Notes: generated from the sequence alone by a model not told the origin. A stretch of DNA of 64,000 nt from Methyloversatilis universalis FAM5 (GCF_000214035.2 NZ_AFHG01000052.1:558001-622000), one strand, 5' to 3'. Numbered from the stretch's first letter, positions 51,476 to 61,600 are shown. Numbers and translations are program-made.

Positions 51476-52897
51476 ATGGTCCATCCGTCCTCGATCTACG
51501 ACGAAATGAACGGCGCCGACGGCACGGTGCGCGCTCATTACGCCGGCTACCAGAAGTGGCTGGCTGAAACGCCGCCTGAGCGCATTGCGCAGAAGCGCGC
51601 CGAAGCGGACCTGGTGTTCCACCGGGTCGGCATCACCTTCGCGGTCTATGGCGAGGAAGAGGGCAAGGAACGCCTGATCCCCTTCGACGTCGTGCCGCGC
51701 ATCATCCCGGCGCAGGAATGGAAGCAGCTTGCCGCCGGCCTGCGCCAGCGGGTGAAGGCGCTGAACATGTTCCTGCACGACGTCTATCACGACCAGAACA
51801 TCCTGAAGACGGGCCGCATTCCGGCCGAACAGGTGCTGTCCAACAGCCAGTACCGGCCGGAAATGCAGGGCGTGGACGTGCCGGGCGGCATCTACGCCCA
51901 CATCGCCGGTGTCGACGTGGTGCGCGCCGGCGCCGGCGAGTTCTACGTGCTGGAGGACAACCTGCGCGTACCGTCCGGCGTGTCCTACATGCTGGAAGAC
52001 CGCCGCATGATGATGCGGCTGTTCCCGGAACTGTTCTCGCGTCACCGCGTGGCGCCGGTCGAGCACTACCCGGACATGCTGCTGGCGAACCTGCGCGCGG
52101 TGGCTCCGCAGGGCGTGGTCGACCCGACCGTCATCGTGCTCACGCCCGGCGCCTACAACTCGGCCTATTTCGAGCACGCCTTCCTGGCCCAGCAGATGGG
52201 CGTGGAACTGGTCGAGGGGCAGGACCTGTTCGTGCGTGACGAGCACCTGTACATGCGCACCACCCAGGGGCCGCAGCGGGTCGACGTGATCTACCGCCGC
52301 ATCGACGACGACTTCCTCGATCCGCTCGCGTTCCGCGCCGATTCGATGCTGGGCGTGCCGGGCCTGCTGCAGGTCTATCGCGCTGGCCACGTCACGCTGG
52401 CCAACGCCATCGGCACCGGGGTGGCGGATGACAAGTCCATCTACCCCTATGTGCCGGACATGATCCGCTTCTATCTGGGCGAGGAGCCGCTGCTCAACAA
52501 CGTGCCCACCTACATGTGCCGGAAGAAGGAGGACCTGGCCTATGTGCTGGCTCACCTCGACGAACTGGTGGTGAAGGAGGTTCACGGCGCGGGCGGCTAC
52601 GGCATGCTCATCGGCCCGCGTGCATCGAAGGACGAGATCGCCCGCTTCCGCCAGCTGCTGACCGACAACCCGGAGGGCTATATCGCCCAGCCCACGCTGT
52701 CGCTGTCGGCTTGCCCGACCTTCGTCGAACAGGGCATCGCGCCGCGCCACATCGACCTGCGGCCCTTCGTGCTGTCGGGCAAGGACATCAACATGGTGCC
52801 GGGTGGCCTGACCCGGGTCGCGCTGCGCGAAGGTTCGCTGGTGGTGAATTCGTCGCAGGGTGGCGGCACCAAGGACACCTGGGTACTGGAGGAGTGA
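51476..52897 (+). CDS. Circularly permuted ATP-grasp family protein (DUF404/DUF407)
   Basis: A 473-residue protein of the circularly permuted ATP-grasp family predicted to be a peptide ligase. Blocks include NMFLHDVYHDQNIL, FYVLEDNLRVPSGVSYMLEDR, VDVIYRRIDDDFLDPL, VVKEVHGAGGYGML (nucleotide loop) and a C-terminal SSQGGGTKDTWVLEE. Family neighbours, here too, are an alpha-E protein and a transglutaminase-like protein; comparative genomics has predicted that such sets make and process a peptide, but no product is established. First gene of the operon, behind sigma-54/NtrC signals. Confidence 0.9.
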   Translation: MVHPSSIYDEMNGADGTVRAHYAGYQKWLAETPPERIAQKRAEADLVFHRVGITFAVYGEEEGKERLIPFDVVPRIIPAQEWKQLAAGLRQRVKALNMFLHDVYHDQNILKTGRIPAEQVLSNSQYRPEMQGVDVPGGIYAHIAGVDVVRAGAGEFYVLEDNLRVPSGVSYMLEDRRMMMRLFPELFSRHRVAPVEHYPDMLLANLRAVAPQGVVDPTVIVLTPGAYNSAYFEHAFLAQQMGVELVEGQDLFVRDEHLYMRTTQGPQRVDVIYRRIDDDFLDPLAFRADSMLGVPGLLQVYRAGHVTLANAIGTGVADDKSIYPYVPDMIRFYLGEEPLLNNVPTYMCRKKEDLAYVLAHLDELVVKEVHGAGGYGMLIGPRASKDEIARFRQLLTDNPEGYIAQPTLSLSACPTFVEQGIAPRHIDLRPFVLSGKDINMVPGGLTRVALREGSLVVNSSQGGGTKDTWVLEE

Positions 52898-53004
52898 TGA
52901 TGGCTCCCACGCTCACTTCGTTCGCACAGAGCCGGCGCAGCGCGGGCGCGTCGGCCGCTTCGTTCATCGCGATTGCAGATAACCGGATGGTGTTCCCATG
53001 TTGA
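52897..53004 (+). CDS. Chained small ORF between ATP-grasp and alpha-E genes
   Basis: A 34-35-residue ORF (ATG at 52897 or, better placed, 52900). GGAGGAG at 52888-52894 is the strongest ribosome binding site in the operon and points at this ORF. It overlaps the ATP-grasp stop (TGATG) and runs across the alpha-E start, ending at 53002-53004. The alpha-E gene itself has only a weak site. It may encode a small protein (ends MVFPC) or serve to couple translation; no homologue is known to me. Confidence 0.45.
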   Translation: MMAPTLTSFAQSRRSAGASAASFIAIADNRMVFPC

Positions 53005-53936
53005 GCAGAACCGCAGACCACCTGTACTGGATGGCGCGCTACATCGAGCGTGCCGAGAACATCGCCCGCATGCTGGACGTGAACTACCGCATGTCCATGG
53101 TGCCGGAAGGCGACGCCGGCTGGGGCGCCACGCTGTCGATCAACGGGCTGGAACAGGCCTTCCGGGCCAAGCACGACGAGGCGACTGCCGAGGCGGTGCT
53201 GAATTTCATGGTGTTCGACGGCGACAACCCGTCGTCCATCCTGAGCTGCCTGCGCATGGCGCGCGAGAACGCGCACGCGGTGCGCGGCACCATCACCTCG
53301 GAAATGTGGGAAACCACCAACGATACCTGGCTCAGGATGCGCGACTACCCGCGCTGGAAGCTGGCCGGCAGCGAGATCGGCGAGTTCTTCGAGTGGGTGA
53401 AGTTCCGCTCCCACCTGTCGCGCGGCGTCACGCTGGGCACCATGCTGCGCGACGAGGCCTTCCACTTCATCCGGCTGGGCACTTTCCTCGAGCGGGCCGA
53501 CGCGACCGCGCGCTTCATCGACGTGAAGTACCACATGCTGGTCGATGGCAAGGCGCCGCCGGACGCGGCCGCCGACTACTACCAGTGGAGCGCGCTGCTG
53601 CGCTCGGTGTCGGCGTTCGAGGTGTATCGCAAGGTGTACCGCGACCTGATCACGCCGGTGAAGGTGACCGAACTGCTCATCCTGAACGAGCAGATGCCGC
53701 GTTCGCTGCGCACCAGCATGGTCGAGGTGTACGAAAACCTGCAGGCGGTGTCCAACTACCGCTCGAAGGAAACCCAGCGCCGTGCCGGCGAACTGCAGGC
53801 CAGCCTCAAGTTCGGTCGCATCGAGGACGTGTTCGCCCGCGGCCTGCACGAGTACCTGACCCAGTTCATCGTGCGCGTGAACGAGCTGGGCAACCGCATT
53901 TCCAACGACTTCCTGGTTCCGATGTCCGCCAGTTGA
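52998..53936 (+). CDS. Alpha-E domain protein (DUF403)
   Basis: An all-helical 312-residue protein. MLSRTADHLYWMARYIERAENIARMLDV is the family's signature opening, and FHFIRLGTFLERADATARFIDVKY repeats it in the second half. Alpha-E proteins are always encoded with this type of ATP-grasp protein; the fold's biochemical role is unknown. Second main gene in the operon. Confidence 0.92.
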   Translation: MLSRTADHLYWMARYIERAENIARMLDVNYRMSMVPEGDAGWGATLSINGLEQAFRAKHDEATAEAVLNFMVFDGDNPSSILSCLRMARENAHAVRGTITSEMWETTNDTWLRMRDYPRWKLAGSEIGEFFEWVKFRSHLSRGVTLGTMLRDEAFHFIRLGTFLERADATARFIDVKYHMLVDGKAPPDAAADYYQWSALLRSVSAFEVYRKVYRDLITPVKVTELLILNEQMPRSLRTSMVEVYENLQAVSNYRSKETQRRAGELQASLKFGRIEDVFARGLHEYLTQFIVRVNELGNRISNDFLVPMSAS

Positions 53937-53946
53937 GGAGACCGCC

Positions 53947-54756
53947 ATGCTGCTCGACATTCATCATGAAACCACGGTGCAGTACGCCAGCCCGGTCAGC
54001 TACAGCATCCAGCAGCTGCGGCTGACGCCGCGCGAGGAATCGACCCAGCGCCCGCTGAACTGGCGGGTGCAGGCGCCCGGCAGCGCGCGGCGCGCGATCG
54101 ACGCGCACGGCAATGTCGGCCACCTGCTCACGATGGACCGCCCGCACAGCGAACTGACCATCGTGGTCAGCGGCACCGTGCGCCTGACCGACGCCGACGC
54201 CTGGATGCCGCGCGACGCCGGCCCGCTGTCGCCGCTGTCCTATCTGGCCGGCACGCGGCTGACCGAAGCGGACGAACAGGCGCACGCGATGGCCGCCAGC
54301 CATCTGCGCGCCCGGCGCGACACGGTCGGCGAACTGCTGGATCTGAGCGGTGCGGTGTGCGGCGCGGTCCGTCATCTGCCGGAACGCCTGCCGCCCGGCG
54401 GCGCGCTGAGCGCGCTCGCCGCCGGTGTCGGCTGCAGCGCCGACATTGCCCACGCCTTCATCGCCTGCTGCCGCGCCGCCGGTCTGCCGGCGCGCTTCGT
54501 CAGCGGCTATCTGATCGACGCCGCAGGCGAATGGGCGGTGCCGCACAGCTGGGTAGACGTCTGGCTTGCCAGCGGCCCGGCGGCCGGCGGCGAAGCCGGC
54601 TGGGTGAGCGTGGACGTGCTTGAGCGCACGCTGGCCGGGCACGGCTATTGCCGCCTCGCGGTCGGGCGCGATCACCTCGACGCCTGCCCGGTCCGCGTGG
54701 CCGGCGGCGAGTCGGTACAGGGCACGCTGACCCGGGTGTCGGTGCACGCACACTGA
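53947..54756 (+). CDS. Transglutaminase-like protein with altered active-site spacing
   Basis: A 269-residue protein with the bacterial transglutaminase N-terminal beta domain (YSIQQLRLTPREEST) and a papain-like core. His200 (PHSW) and Asp223 (SVDVLE) fit the triad, but the usual Cys-x-Asp before AH is shifted: the sequence is Gly-Cys163-Ser164-Ala-Asp166-Ile-Ala-His, so the canonical Cys position is Ser164 with Cys163 one residue early. It may be a divergent or inactive peptidase/amidotransferase. GAGGAG precedes the start. Confidence 0.85.
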   Translation: MLLDIHHETTVQYASPVSYSIQQLRLTPREESTQRPLNWRVQAPGSARRAIDAHGNVGHLLTMDRPHSELTIVVSGTVRLTDADAWMPRDAGPLSPLSYLAGTRLTEADEQAHAMAASHLRARRDTVGELLDLSGAVCGAVRHLPERLPPGGALSALAAGVGCSADIAHAFIACCRAAGLPARFVSGYLIDAAGEWAVPHSWVDVWLASGPAAGGEAGWVSVDVLERTLAGHGYCRLAVGRDHLDACPVRVAGGESVQGTLTRVSVHAH

Positions 54757-54824
54757 AGCGGGTACCGGCGGGCAGCGTGCGTGCGGTCCGTCCATCCTTC
54801 AATTTTCGCTGACTGAACTCCGCC

Positions 54825-55556
54825 ATGACCTATTGCGTGGGCATGCTGCTCGATGCGGGCATCGTGTGCCTTTCCGATTCGCGCACCAACGCCGGTGTCG
54901 ATCACATCAACACCTTCCGCAAGCTCACCGTGTTCGAACGTCCGGGCGAACGGGTGCTGGTGCTCATGAGCGCCGGCAATCTGGCGCTCACCCAGACCCT
55001 GATGAGCCTGCTGCGCGAGCGGCTTGCCGCCGAAGGCCCCAGCCTGCACACGGTGCCCAATCTGTTCGAGGCGGCGCGGCATGTCGGTGACTGCCTGCGC
55101 GAAGTGCACGCGCGTGATGCCGAGGCACTGAAGGAATTCGGCATCGAGTTCAACGCCAGCTTCATCCTCGGTGGCCAGATACTGGGCGAGGAGCCGCGGC
55201 TGTTCCAGATCTACGCCGCCGGCAACTTCATCGAAGCCACCCGCGATACGCCGTACTTCCAGATCGGCGAGGCCAAATACGGCAAGCCCATCATCGACCG
55301 CGTCATCCGTCCCGACACCGCGCTGGACGAAGCCGCCAAGTGCGCACTGATCTCGATGGATTCGACCATACGGTCCAACCTGTCGGTGGGCGTTCCGCTG
55401 GACCTGCTGGTGCTGCGCACCGGTGCGCTGAAAGTGGCCTCTCATACCCGCATCGACGCCGACAACGCCTACTTCGACATGATCCGCAAGCGCTGGAGTG
55501 ACAGTCTGCGCGAAGCTTTCCACGCGCTGCCGTCGCCCGACTGGCTGGCGGACTGA
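54825..55556 (+). CDS. Anbu: ancestral proteasome-like beta-type peptidase
   Basis: A 243-residue N-terminal-nucleophile hydrolase of the Anbu/BPH group. Removal of the initiator Met would expose Thr as nucleophile (MTYCVGMLLDAG); the partner acidic and lysine residues are in CLSDSRTNAG and TFRKL. Anbu subunits assemble into open ring or helical structures and have no dedicated ATPase here. Its operon mates (ATP-grasp, alpha-E, transglutaminase) match the known Anbu neighbourhood, suggesting degradation or processing of a peptide they make. Confidence 0.9.
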   Translation: MTYCVGMLLDAGIVCLSDSRTNAGVDHINTFRKLTVFERPGERVLVLMSAGNLALTQTLMSLLRERLAAEGPSLHTVPNLFEAARHVGDCLREVHARDAEALKEFGIEFNASFILGGQILGEEPRLFQIYAAGNFIEATRDTPYFQIGEAKYGKPIIDRVIRPDTALDEAAKCALISMDSTIRSNLSVGVPLDLLVLRTGALKVASHTRIDADNAYFDMIRKRWSDSLREAFHALPSPDWLAD

Positions 55557-55656
55557 CGACCCGGCAGGCCTTTCCTCGTCTGCGGCGGACACGCGGCGCA
55601 GCGGCATGCCGGGCGCCGCACCGGCGGATGCCTGCGCCGGCTCCCCGTGCCGTTTC

Positions 55657-55682
55657 CGATGGCCCTAGCGCGTGGGCCATCG
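55657..55682. other. 9-bp perfect hairpin between the Anbu operon and pelA
   Basis: CGATGGCCC (55657-55665) pairs with GGGCCATCG (55674-55682) around an 8-base loop. The 202-base gap holds no gene. With no T-run it could be a weak terminator or part of the pel leader region; TAGAAT at about 55733 is a possible pelA -10. Confidence 0.45.
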
Positions 55683-55758
55683 CCCCGCGCGACCGGTGCC
55701 GGCCGGCGATCGGGCCACAAAGCTAAAGGTTCCCTAGAATGGGCCGTTCACCCCGCCC

Positions 55759-58605
55759 ATGACCGGTATGCCCGCATTTCCGCACCGCTTCGCCTTCGTG
55801 CCGCAGTCCCGTCCATCCTGGCCGGGCCGGATCCGGTTCTGCATCGTCTGCGCACTGGCCCTGCTCGGCGTCCTGATCCCTGCGGTACATGCCGCCGACC
55901 TGCCTTCGGTGGCGCTGCACTACGGCAAGGACGCGCCGCTGGCCGCGATGAAGGCCTTCGATATCGCGGTGGTCGAACCTGACCACGGTTTCGATCCGCT
56001 CGCCTACAGGGGGCAGGGCGGCTCCGAACTGTTCGCCTACGTGAGCGTGGGCGAAGTTCACCCGACGCGGAGCTACGCCGCCCGCATCCCTGACGCCTGG
56101 CGCATCGGCCGCAACGCGACCTGGCACTCGCTGGTGATCGACCAGGCCCAGCCGGCCTGGCCCGCCTTCTTCGCCGACGAGGTGGTGGGGCCGCTGTGGG
56201 CGCGCGGCTATCGCGGCTTCTTCCTCGACACGCTGGATTCCTACCATCTGGTGAAGGATGTCGACGTCGCCGCTCAGCAGCGCGGGCTGGTGGCCGTAGT
56301 GCGCATGCTGCGCAAGCGCTATCCCGGCATCCGGCTCATCTTCAACCGTGGCTTCGAACTGCTGCCCGAACTGCGCGGCGAGGTCCATGCCGTGGCCGCC
56401 GAGTCGCTCTACCGGGGCTGGGACGCGAAGCGCAAGCGCTATGTCGAGGTGCCCGCCAATGACCGCGAATGGCTGCTCGGCCAGCTTCAGACCGCACGCG
56501 ACCGCTACGGCGTGATCGCGATCGCGATCGACTATGTCGCGCCGGCCGCGCGCGAACTCGCGCGCGACACCGCGCGGCGCATTCACGCCCACGGCATCGT
56601 GCCCTATGTGACCGACGGCGACCTGAAGCATCTGGGCGTCGGTCTGGTCGAGGTGCTGCCGCGCAAGCTCATGTTTCTCTACAACAGCCGCGAGGCGGCC
56701 CGGGTGAACGTGTCCAGCCCGCACCGCTACGCGGAAATGCCGGTGAATCATCTGGGCTATGTCGCCGAGTATGTCGACGTGACCGGCCCGCTGCCGGAGT
56801 CGGTACCGGCCGGTGAATATGCCGGTGCGGTGCTGTGGTTCGACGGCTATGTGCCGGGCGAGCGCGCCCGTGCGCTGATGGACTGGATGGTCGCGCGCAT
56901 CGCCGAAGGCACGCGGCTGGCGGTGTTCGGTTCCTTCGGTTTCGAACCGGACGCGGATTTCCTGCGGGCGGCCGGCCTGGCCCAGGCGCCCCCCGCGAAA
57001 GGCCGGCTCGACATCGCGCTGCGCGATCCGGCGGTCGGCTTCGAAACGCCGGCCATTCCCGACCGCGGCCGGCTGCAGCGACTGCGGGTGGAACAGCCGG
57101 ATGCCCGCGTGCTGCTGAGCCTGAACGACAGCGCCGGCAACCGCTACGACGCGGTGGCGCAGACTGCCTGGGGCGGCTTCGCGCTGCATCCGTTCGCGGT
57201 GCGGGTACTGCCGCTGGACGACGCGCAGACCCGCTGGGTGATCGAACCCTTCGCCTTCATCCGCGATGCGCTGGCGCTGCCGGCGCTGCCCGTGCCCGAC
57301 ACCACCACGCTGACCGGCCGCCGCATGTTCTTCGCCCACATCGACGGCGACGGCTTCGCCTCGCGCGCCGAAATGAAGGGCCGCAGACTGGCGGCCGAAG
57401 TGCTGCTGGAAGACGTGCTCAAGCGCTACCGGGTGCCGCACGCGATGTCGGTGATCGAGATCGAAACCAGCGAACGCGGCCCGTTCGCACGCGATTCCGC
57501 CGAAATGGAGGCGGTGGCCCGCCGCATGTTCGCGCTGCCTCACGTCGAGATCGCTTCGCACAGCTACACCCACCCTTTCTACTGGGACAGCGTCGAGCGC
57601 GGCGAGGCGAAGGAAGCCGCGCAGGGCTACTCGCTCGCACCGGCCGGCTACACGCCCAGTCTGGAGCGCGAGATCGCCGGCTCGGTCGACTACATCCGCA
57701 GCCGGCTCGCGCCGCCCGGCAAGCCGGTCGGTCTCATGCTGTGGACCGGCGACGCGGCGCCGACCGAGGCGGCGCTGGAATGGGTCGAGCGACTGGGCAT
57801 GGTGCAGATGAATGGCGGCTACACCGTTGCCAGCACGCTCTATCCCAGTCTGGCGGCGGTGTCGTCGCTGGGCACCTGGCAGGGGCGGCACTTCCATGTG
57901 CACGCGCCCATCATGAACGAGAACGTCTACACCAATCTGTGGACCGGTCCGTACTACGGCTTCGAGCGGGTGACGCAGACGCTGGCCTTCACCGAAACGC
58001 CGCGCCGGCTCAAGCCGGTGAATCTCTACTTCCACACCTATTCGGCCAGCAAGCCGGCCTCGCTGGCGGTGCTGCACAAGGTGTATCGGCACGCGCTGGC
58101 GCAGCCGGTGCATCCGGTCTATCCGAGCGAATACGTGCGCATCGCGATGAATTTCAACGACGTCGTGCTCGCGCGCACGCTGGACGGCGGGCGCTATCTG
58201 GTGCGCAACGCCACCCATCTGCGCACGCTGCGCCTGCCGCGCGGACTGGGCCTGCCGGACATCGGCGCCTCCTCAGGCATCGGCGGCTGGCGCGACGGCG
58301 CCGAAGGCATTTACGCCCACCTGACCGGCGAAACCGCGACGCTGGTACTCGGCGACCGTGCCGACGCGACCCCGGTGCTGGCCGAAGCGAACGCGCGGCT
58401 GGAGTCGGCCAGTGTGGAGCAGGGCGTTCAGCGCTACCGTCTGAATGGCCAGGTGCCGCTCGAATTCGCGCTGTCCGGCGCCAGCCAGTGCCGGGTCACC
58501 GCCGACGGCCGCGCGCTGGGCCCGGTGCGCAGCGAGGCCGGTCTCACACATTTCCGTCTGGACGCCCATGCTGCGACGATCGAGCTACGCTGCCGCGTCG
58601 GTTGA
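55759..58605 (+). CDS. pelA: PelA: Pel polysaccharide hydrolase/deacetylase
   Basis: A 948-residue periplasmic protein, equal in length to Pseudomonas aeruginosa PelA. A hydrophobic signal (about residues 24-46) precedes the N-terminal glycoside hydrolase (GH166-type; candidate catalytic Glu215 in AAES), a reductase-like middle region, and a polysaccharide deacetylase with metal residues Asp529/Asp531 (HIDGDG) and His601/His605 (SHSYTH), the spacing known for PelA. It partly deacetylates the GalNAc-rich Pel polymer and can cleave it. The stop overlaps pelB by 38 bases. Confidence 0.94.
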   Translation: MTGMPAFPHRFAFVPQSRPSWPGRIRFCIVCALALLGVLIPAVHAADLPSVALHYGKDAPLAAMKAFDIAVVEPDHGFDPLAYRGQGGSELFAYVSVGEVHPTRSYAARIPDAWRIGRNATWHSLVIDQAQPAWPAFFADEVVGPLWARGYRGFFLDTLDSYHLVKDVDVAAQQRGLVAVVRMLRKRYPGIRLIFNRGFELLPELRGEVHAVAAESLYRGWDAKRKRYVEVPANDREWLLGQLQTARDRYGVIAIAIDYVAPAARELARDTARRIHAHGIVPYVTDGDLKHLGVGLVEVLPRKLMFLYNSREAARVNVSSPHRYAEMPVNHLGYVAEYVDVTGPLPESVPAGEYAGAVLWFDGYVPGERARALMDWMVARIAEGTRLAVFGSFGFEPDADFLRAAGLAQAPPAKGRLDIALRDPAVGFETPAIPDRGRLQRLRVEQPDARVLLSLNDSAGNRYDAVAQTAWGGFALHPFAVRVLPLDDAQTRWVIEPFAFIRDALALPALPVPDTTTLTGRRMFFAHIDGDGFASRAEMKGRRLAAEVLLEDVLKRYRVPHAMSVIEIETSERGPFARDSAEMEAVARRMFALPHVEIASHSYTHPFYWDSVERGEAKEAAQGYSLAPAGYTPSLEREIAGSVDYIRSRLAPPGKPVGLMLWTGDAAPTEAALEWVERLGMVQMNGGYTVASTLYPSLAAVSSLGTWQGRHFHVHAPIMNENVYTNLWTGPYYGFERVTQTLAFTETPRRLKPVNLYFHTYSASKPASLAVLHKVYRHALAQPVHPVYPSEYVRIAMNFNDVVLARTLDGGRYLVRNATHLRTLRLPRGLGLPDIGASSGIGGWRDGAEGIYAHLTGETATLVLGDRADATPVLAEANARLESASVEQGVQRYRLNGQVPLEFALSGASQCRVTADGRALGPVRSEAGLTHFRLDAHAATIELRCRVG

Positions 58606-61600
58606 GCGGCCGCGCCTGGTCGCCCCGCATGTGCTGCTGGCCATCGGCCTGCTGGTCGGCGTGCTGTTCACGGTGCTGTTTCCGTATCGCGCGCTGGTCC
58701 AGTACACGCTGAACGCCACCCGCGGCGACGCGCTGACGCTGGCCTATCTGCGCAACCTGCTGCGCACCGATCCGCTCAATCCTGAGCTGAGGCTGGCCCT
58801 GGTCCGCCAGTCGATTGCACGCCGCGATTACGAACAGGCCCGTGCCGATCTTGCGCCGCTGCTGGCCAGCCCGGCCGACCGCGAAACGCTGACCGAAGCG
58901 CGCTGGGTCGAATGGACGCTGTACGAAAGCGAACTGCTGTCCGCGCCGCCCTTTTCCGCGCGTCACGCCGAGCTGGAAGCGCAGTTGCCGCAGCGGCTGC
59001 GCAATGCGGTGACGGTGGACGGACTGACCGACGACAACCGGATGTCGCTGGTGCAGCGCGCGCTGTCGCGCGGTCAGGCCCTGCTCGCGCTCGAACTGAT
59101 CGCCACCTTCCGGCGCAATGGCGACGACATCGATCCGCGTCTGTACGGCCAGGCGGCTGCCGAAATGCTGGGCCATGGCGAGTACGAGGGGGCTGCGCGC
59201 ATGCTGCTGCTGCAGCGCAGCCGCGAGCCGGATGCCGCGAAGCGCCGGGCGCTGTTCCTGCAGGCGCTGCGCACCCTGCAGTCGGGCAACCGGCTGGACC
59301 TCGCGCTCGACATCGCCGACCGCGAGCTTGGCGAGCTGGAGAACGACACCGAGGTGATGTACTTCCTGGTCACGCTGGCGCGCGCCGCCAACCGGCCGGA
59401 CGCCGCTGCGCGCTACGCGAAGCGGATGCTGCAGCTGTCGCTGGAGCGGCAGCTGCGCCGCAGCCAGTTCGCGGCTGCCGGTCTCGATGTGCTGCCCTGG
59501 CGGGTGGCGGCCGGTGGCGGGCCGGAGCTGCCCTTCGACGACCGCATCTACACGCTGGGCTACGAAGCCTTTCTCGGCAACCGTCAGCTGGAGGATGCCG
59601 AGCGGGTGGCGCAGTCGGCGGTGCGGCAGGCGCCGGACGATCTGCGCTGGCGCGAACGGCTGGCCACGGTGCAGGAATGGATGGGCAAGCCGCAGGAGGC
59701 GCTCGACCAGTGGTCGCAGATCGCCCGCCGCAGCGGCCGCGAGGACGCGTGGGACGCGGTGCTCAGACTGGCGCCCGGCCTGCTCGACGACGACGCGCTG
59801 CTGCCGGCGCTCGAATACCGGCTGCGCCAGCGCCCTCATGACCTCAGGTTCATGGGCGAAATCGTCGCGCTGCACGAACGTGCCGGCCGGCCGCGCGAAG
59901 CCATCGCCTTCCTGCAGCGGGCGGCCGGCGACACGCCGTCGGTGGCCGAACTGCAGATGCTGGCCGATCTGGCCGAACGCGCGGCCGACATCGAACTGGC
60001 CCGACGCACGCTGGCCCGGCTCGACGCGCTGCTGCCGCCGGACCCGGCGCGGGCCGCCCGCCGTGCGGCGCTGTTCATTCTCGACAGCCGTTTCGACGAT
60101 GCACTGCAGGTGATGGAGACGGCGAAGGTCGCCGCCGGTGACGACCAGCGCGATTTCTGGCGGCTGTACGTGGCGCTGGCCCAGCTGGTGCAGGACGACG
60201 ACCGCGCCCGCAGCGCGCTCGAGCGGGTGACCCGCTTCGATGACTCCGACGCCTTCGAACAGGGCGATCTGGTCGATCTGCTGAGCGATGTGTCGCCGCT
60301 GGCCGCGGCCCGCGAGGCCGAACGCGGCTGGCGCCGTTTCGGCGGCAGCGTCTGGTTCCTGCGCACGCTGGAACTGTATGCCGCCGCCGGCCAGCCGGCC
60401 GAGCTGGCGCGGCTGTTCGGTGAATTGCAGCAGCCTGCACAGGCGGCGCAGCGCGCCGAAGCCGAGCGCAGTGCTGCTTTCCTGCAGCGGCGCGCGCAGT
60501 GGCATCTGGATGGCGGCCGCCGTGTCGAGGCCTTCGCCGACCTGTCGGCGGCACTGAAGGTGGAACCCGAGTCCGCATCGGTGCGCACCACGCTGCTGTG
60601 GCTGCTGATCGATGGCAACGACACCCGCATGCTGCGCGAATTGCTGGCCCGGCACGAACAGGTGTGGGCGCGCGATGAAGCGCTGCACGACGCGCTGGCG
60701 GCCGCGTGGCAGGCGCTGTCGCGCCCGCAGGTGGCGCTAGACCGCTATCTGCTGCCGCGCATCGGTGCGCGGCGCGACGATTTCCTGTGGATGATGAACG
60801 TGGCCGACGCACTTGAGCAGAACGGCGACGTCGACCGTGCCTGGCGGGTGCGCCAGATGCTGTGGAAAAAGGAGCGCCCGCGGCTAGCCGAACTGGGCGC
60901 CGACGACGTCGGCCGGTTGCAGCGTCAGGCGCGGGTGCGGCTGGCGCGCACGCTGGCGCCGGGCGACGCGGCGAACGCGCTGCTGCGCGAAGTGATGCGG
61001 CTGGACCGCGACCCGGATGGCCGCTGGCTGCCGGCGGCACGCGAACTGGCGCTGTCCGCCTTCATCGACCGCGGCGAATTCGACGCGGTGCGCGGATTCC
61101 TGTGGCAGCAGTACGGCCGCAGCCTGAACCGCCCGCTGTGGGCCGACATCACCGCGGCGCTGGCACAGGGCGACGTGGCGGCGGTCGGCGCGCTGCTGGA
61201 CACCTGGGACGAACGCCTGCCGCGCTACGACCGGGTGAACAGTGCGCGCATGGTGGGCGACCTGCGTCTTGCGCAGAGCGCCGCTTTCGACACGCTGGAC
61301 GCGCAGCGCGACGACGCGCCGCTGCATCTGCAGCTGTCGGACGCGCTGCTCGATTTTTCGCACCGCTTCGACCTCGACATCGCGCAGCGCACGCTGGGCG
61401 GCGTCGACGAACGGCAGAGCAGCGCCACGCTGGACATGGCGGTGGCGCCCGACCTGCGCATGAGTCTGGAATTCGGCTCCATCACCCGCGACCGGGGCGA
61501 CAACGCGCAGTTCAGCGCCACCCCGGGCGAAAGCGGCTATCTGCTGGCGCGGCTCGCCTGGCAGCACGATGATGGCGTCACCCGCATCCTGATCGGCCAG

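Noticed and set aside
55723-58218. Long minus-strand open frame opposite pelA
   Set aside because: Antisense shadow of a recognised gene; no family features, composition typical of codon-position bias.
58445-58567. Upstream extension of pelB inside pelA
   Set aside because: The extra residues are Ser/Arg-rich, unlike PelB; the membrane helix follows the ATG at 58568.
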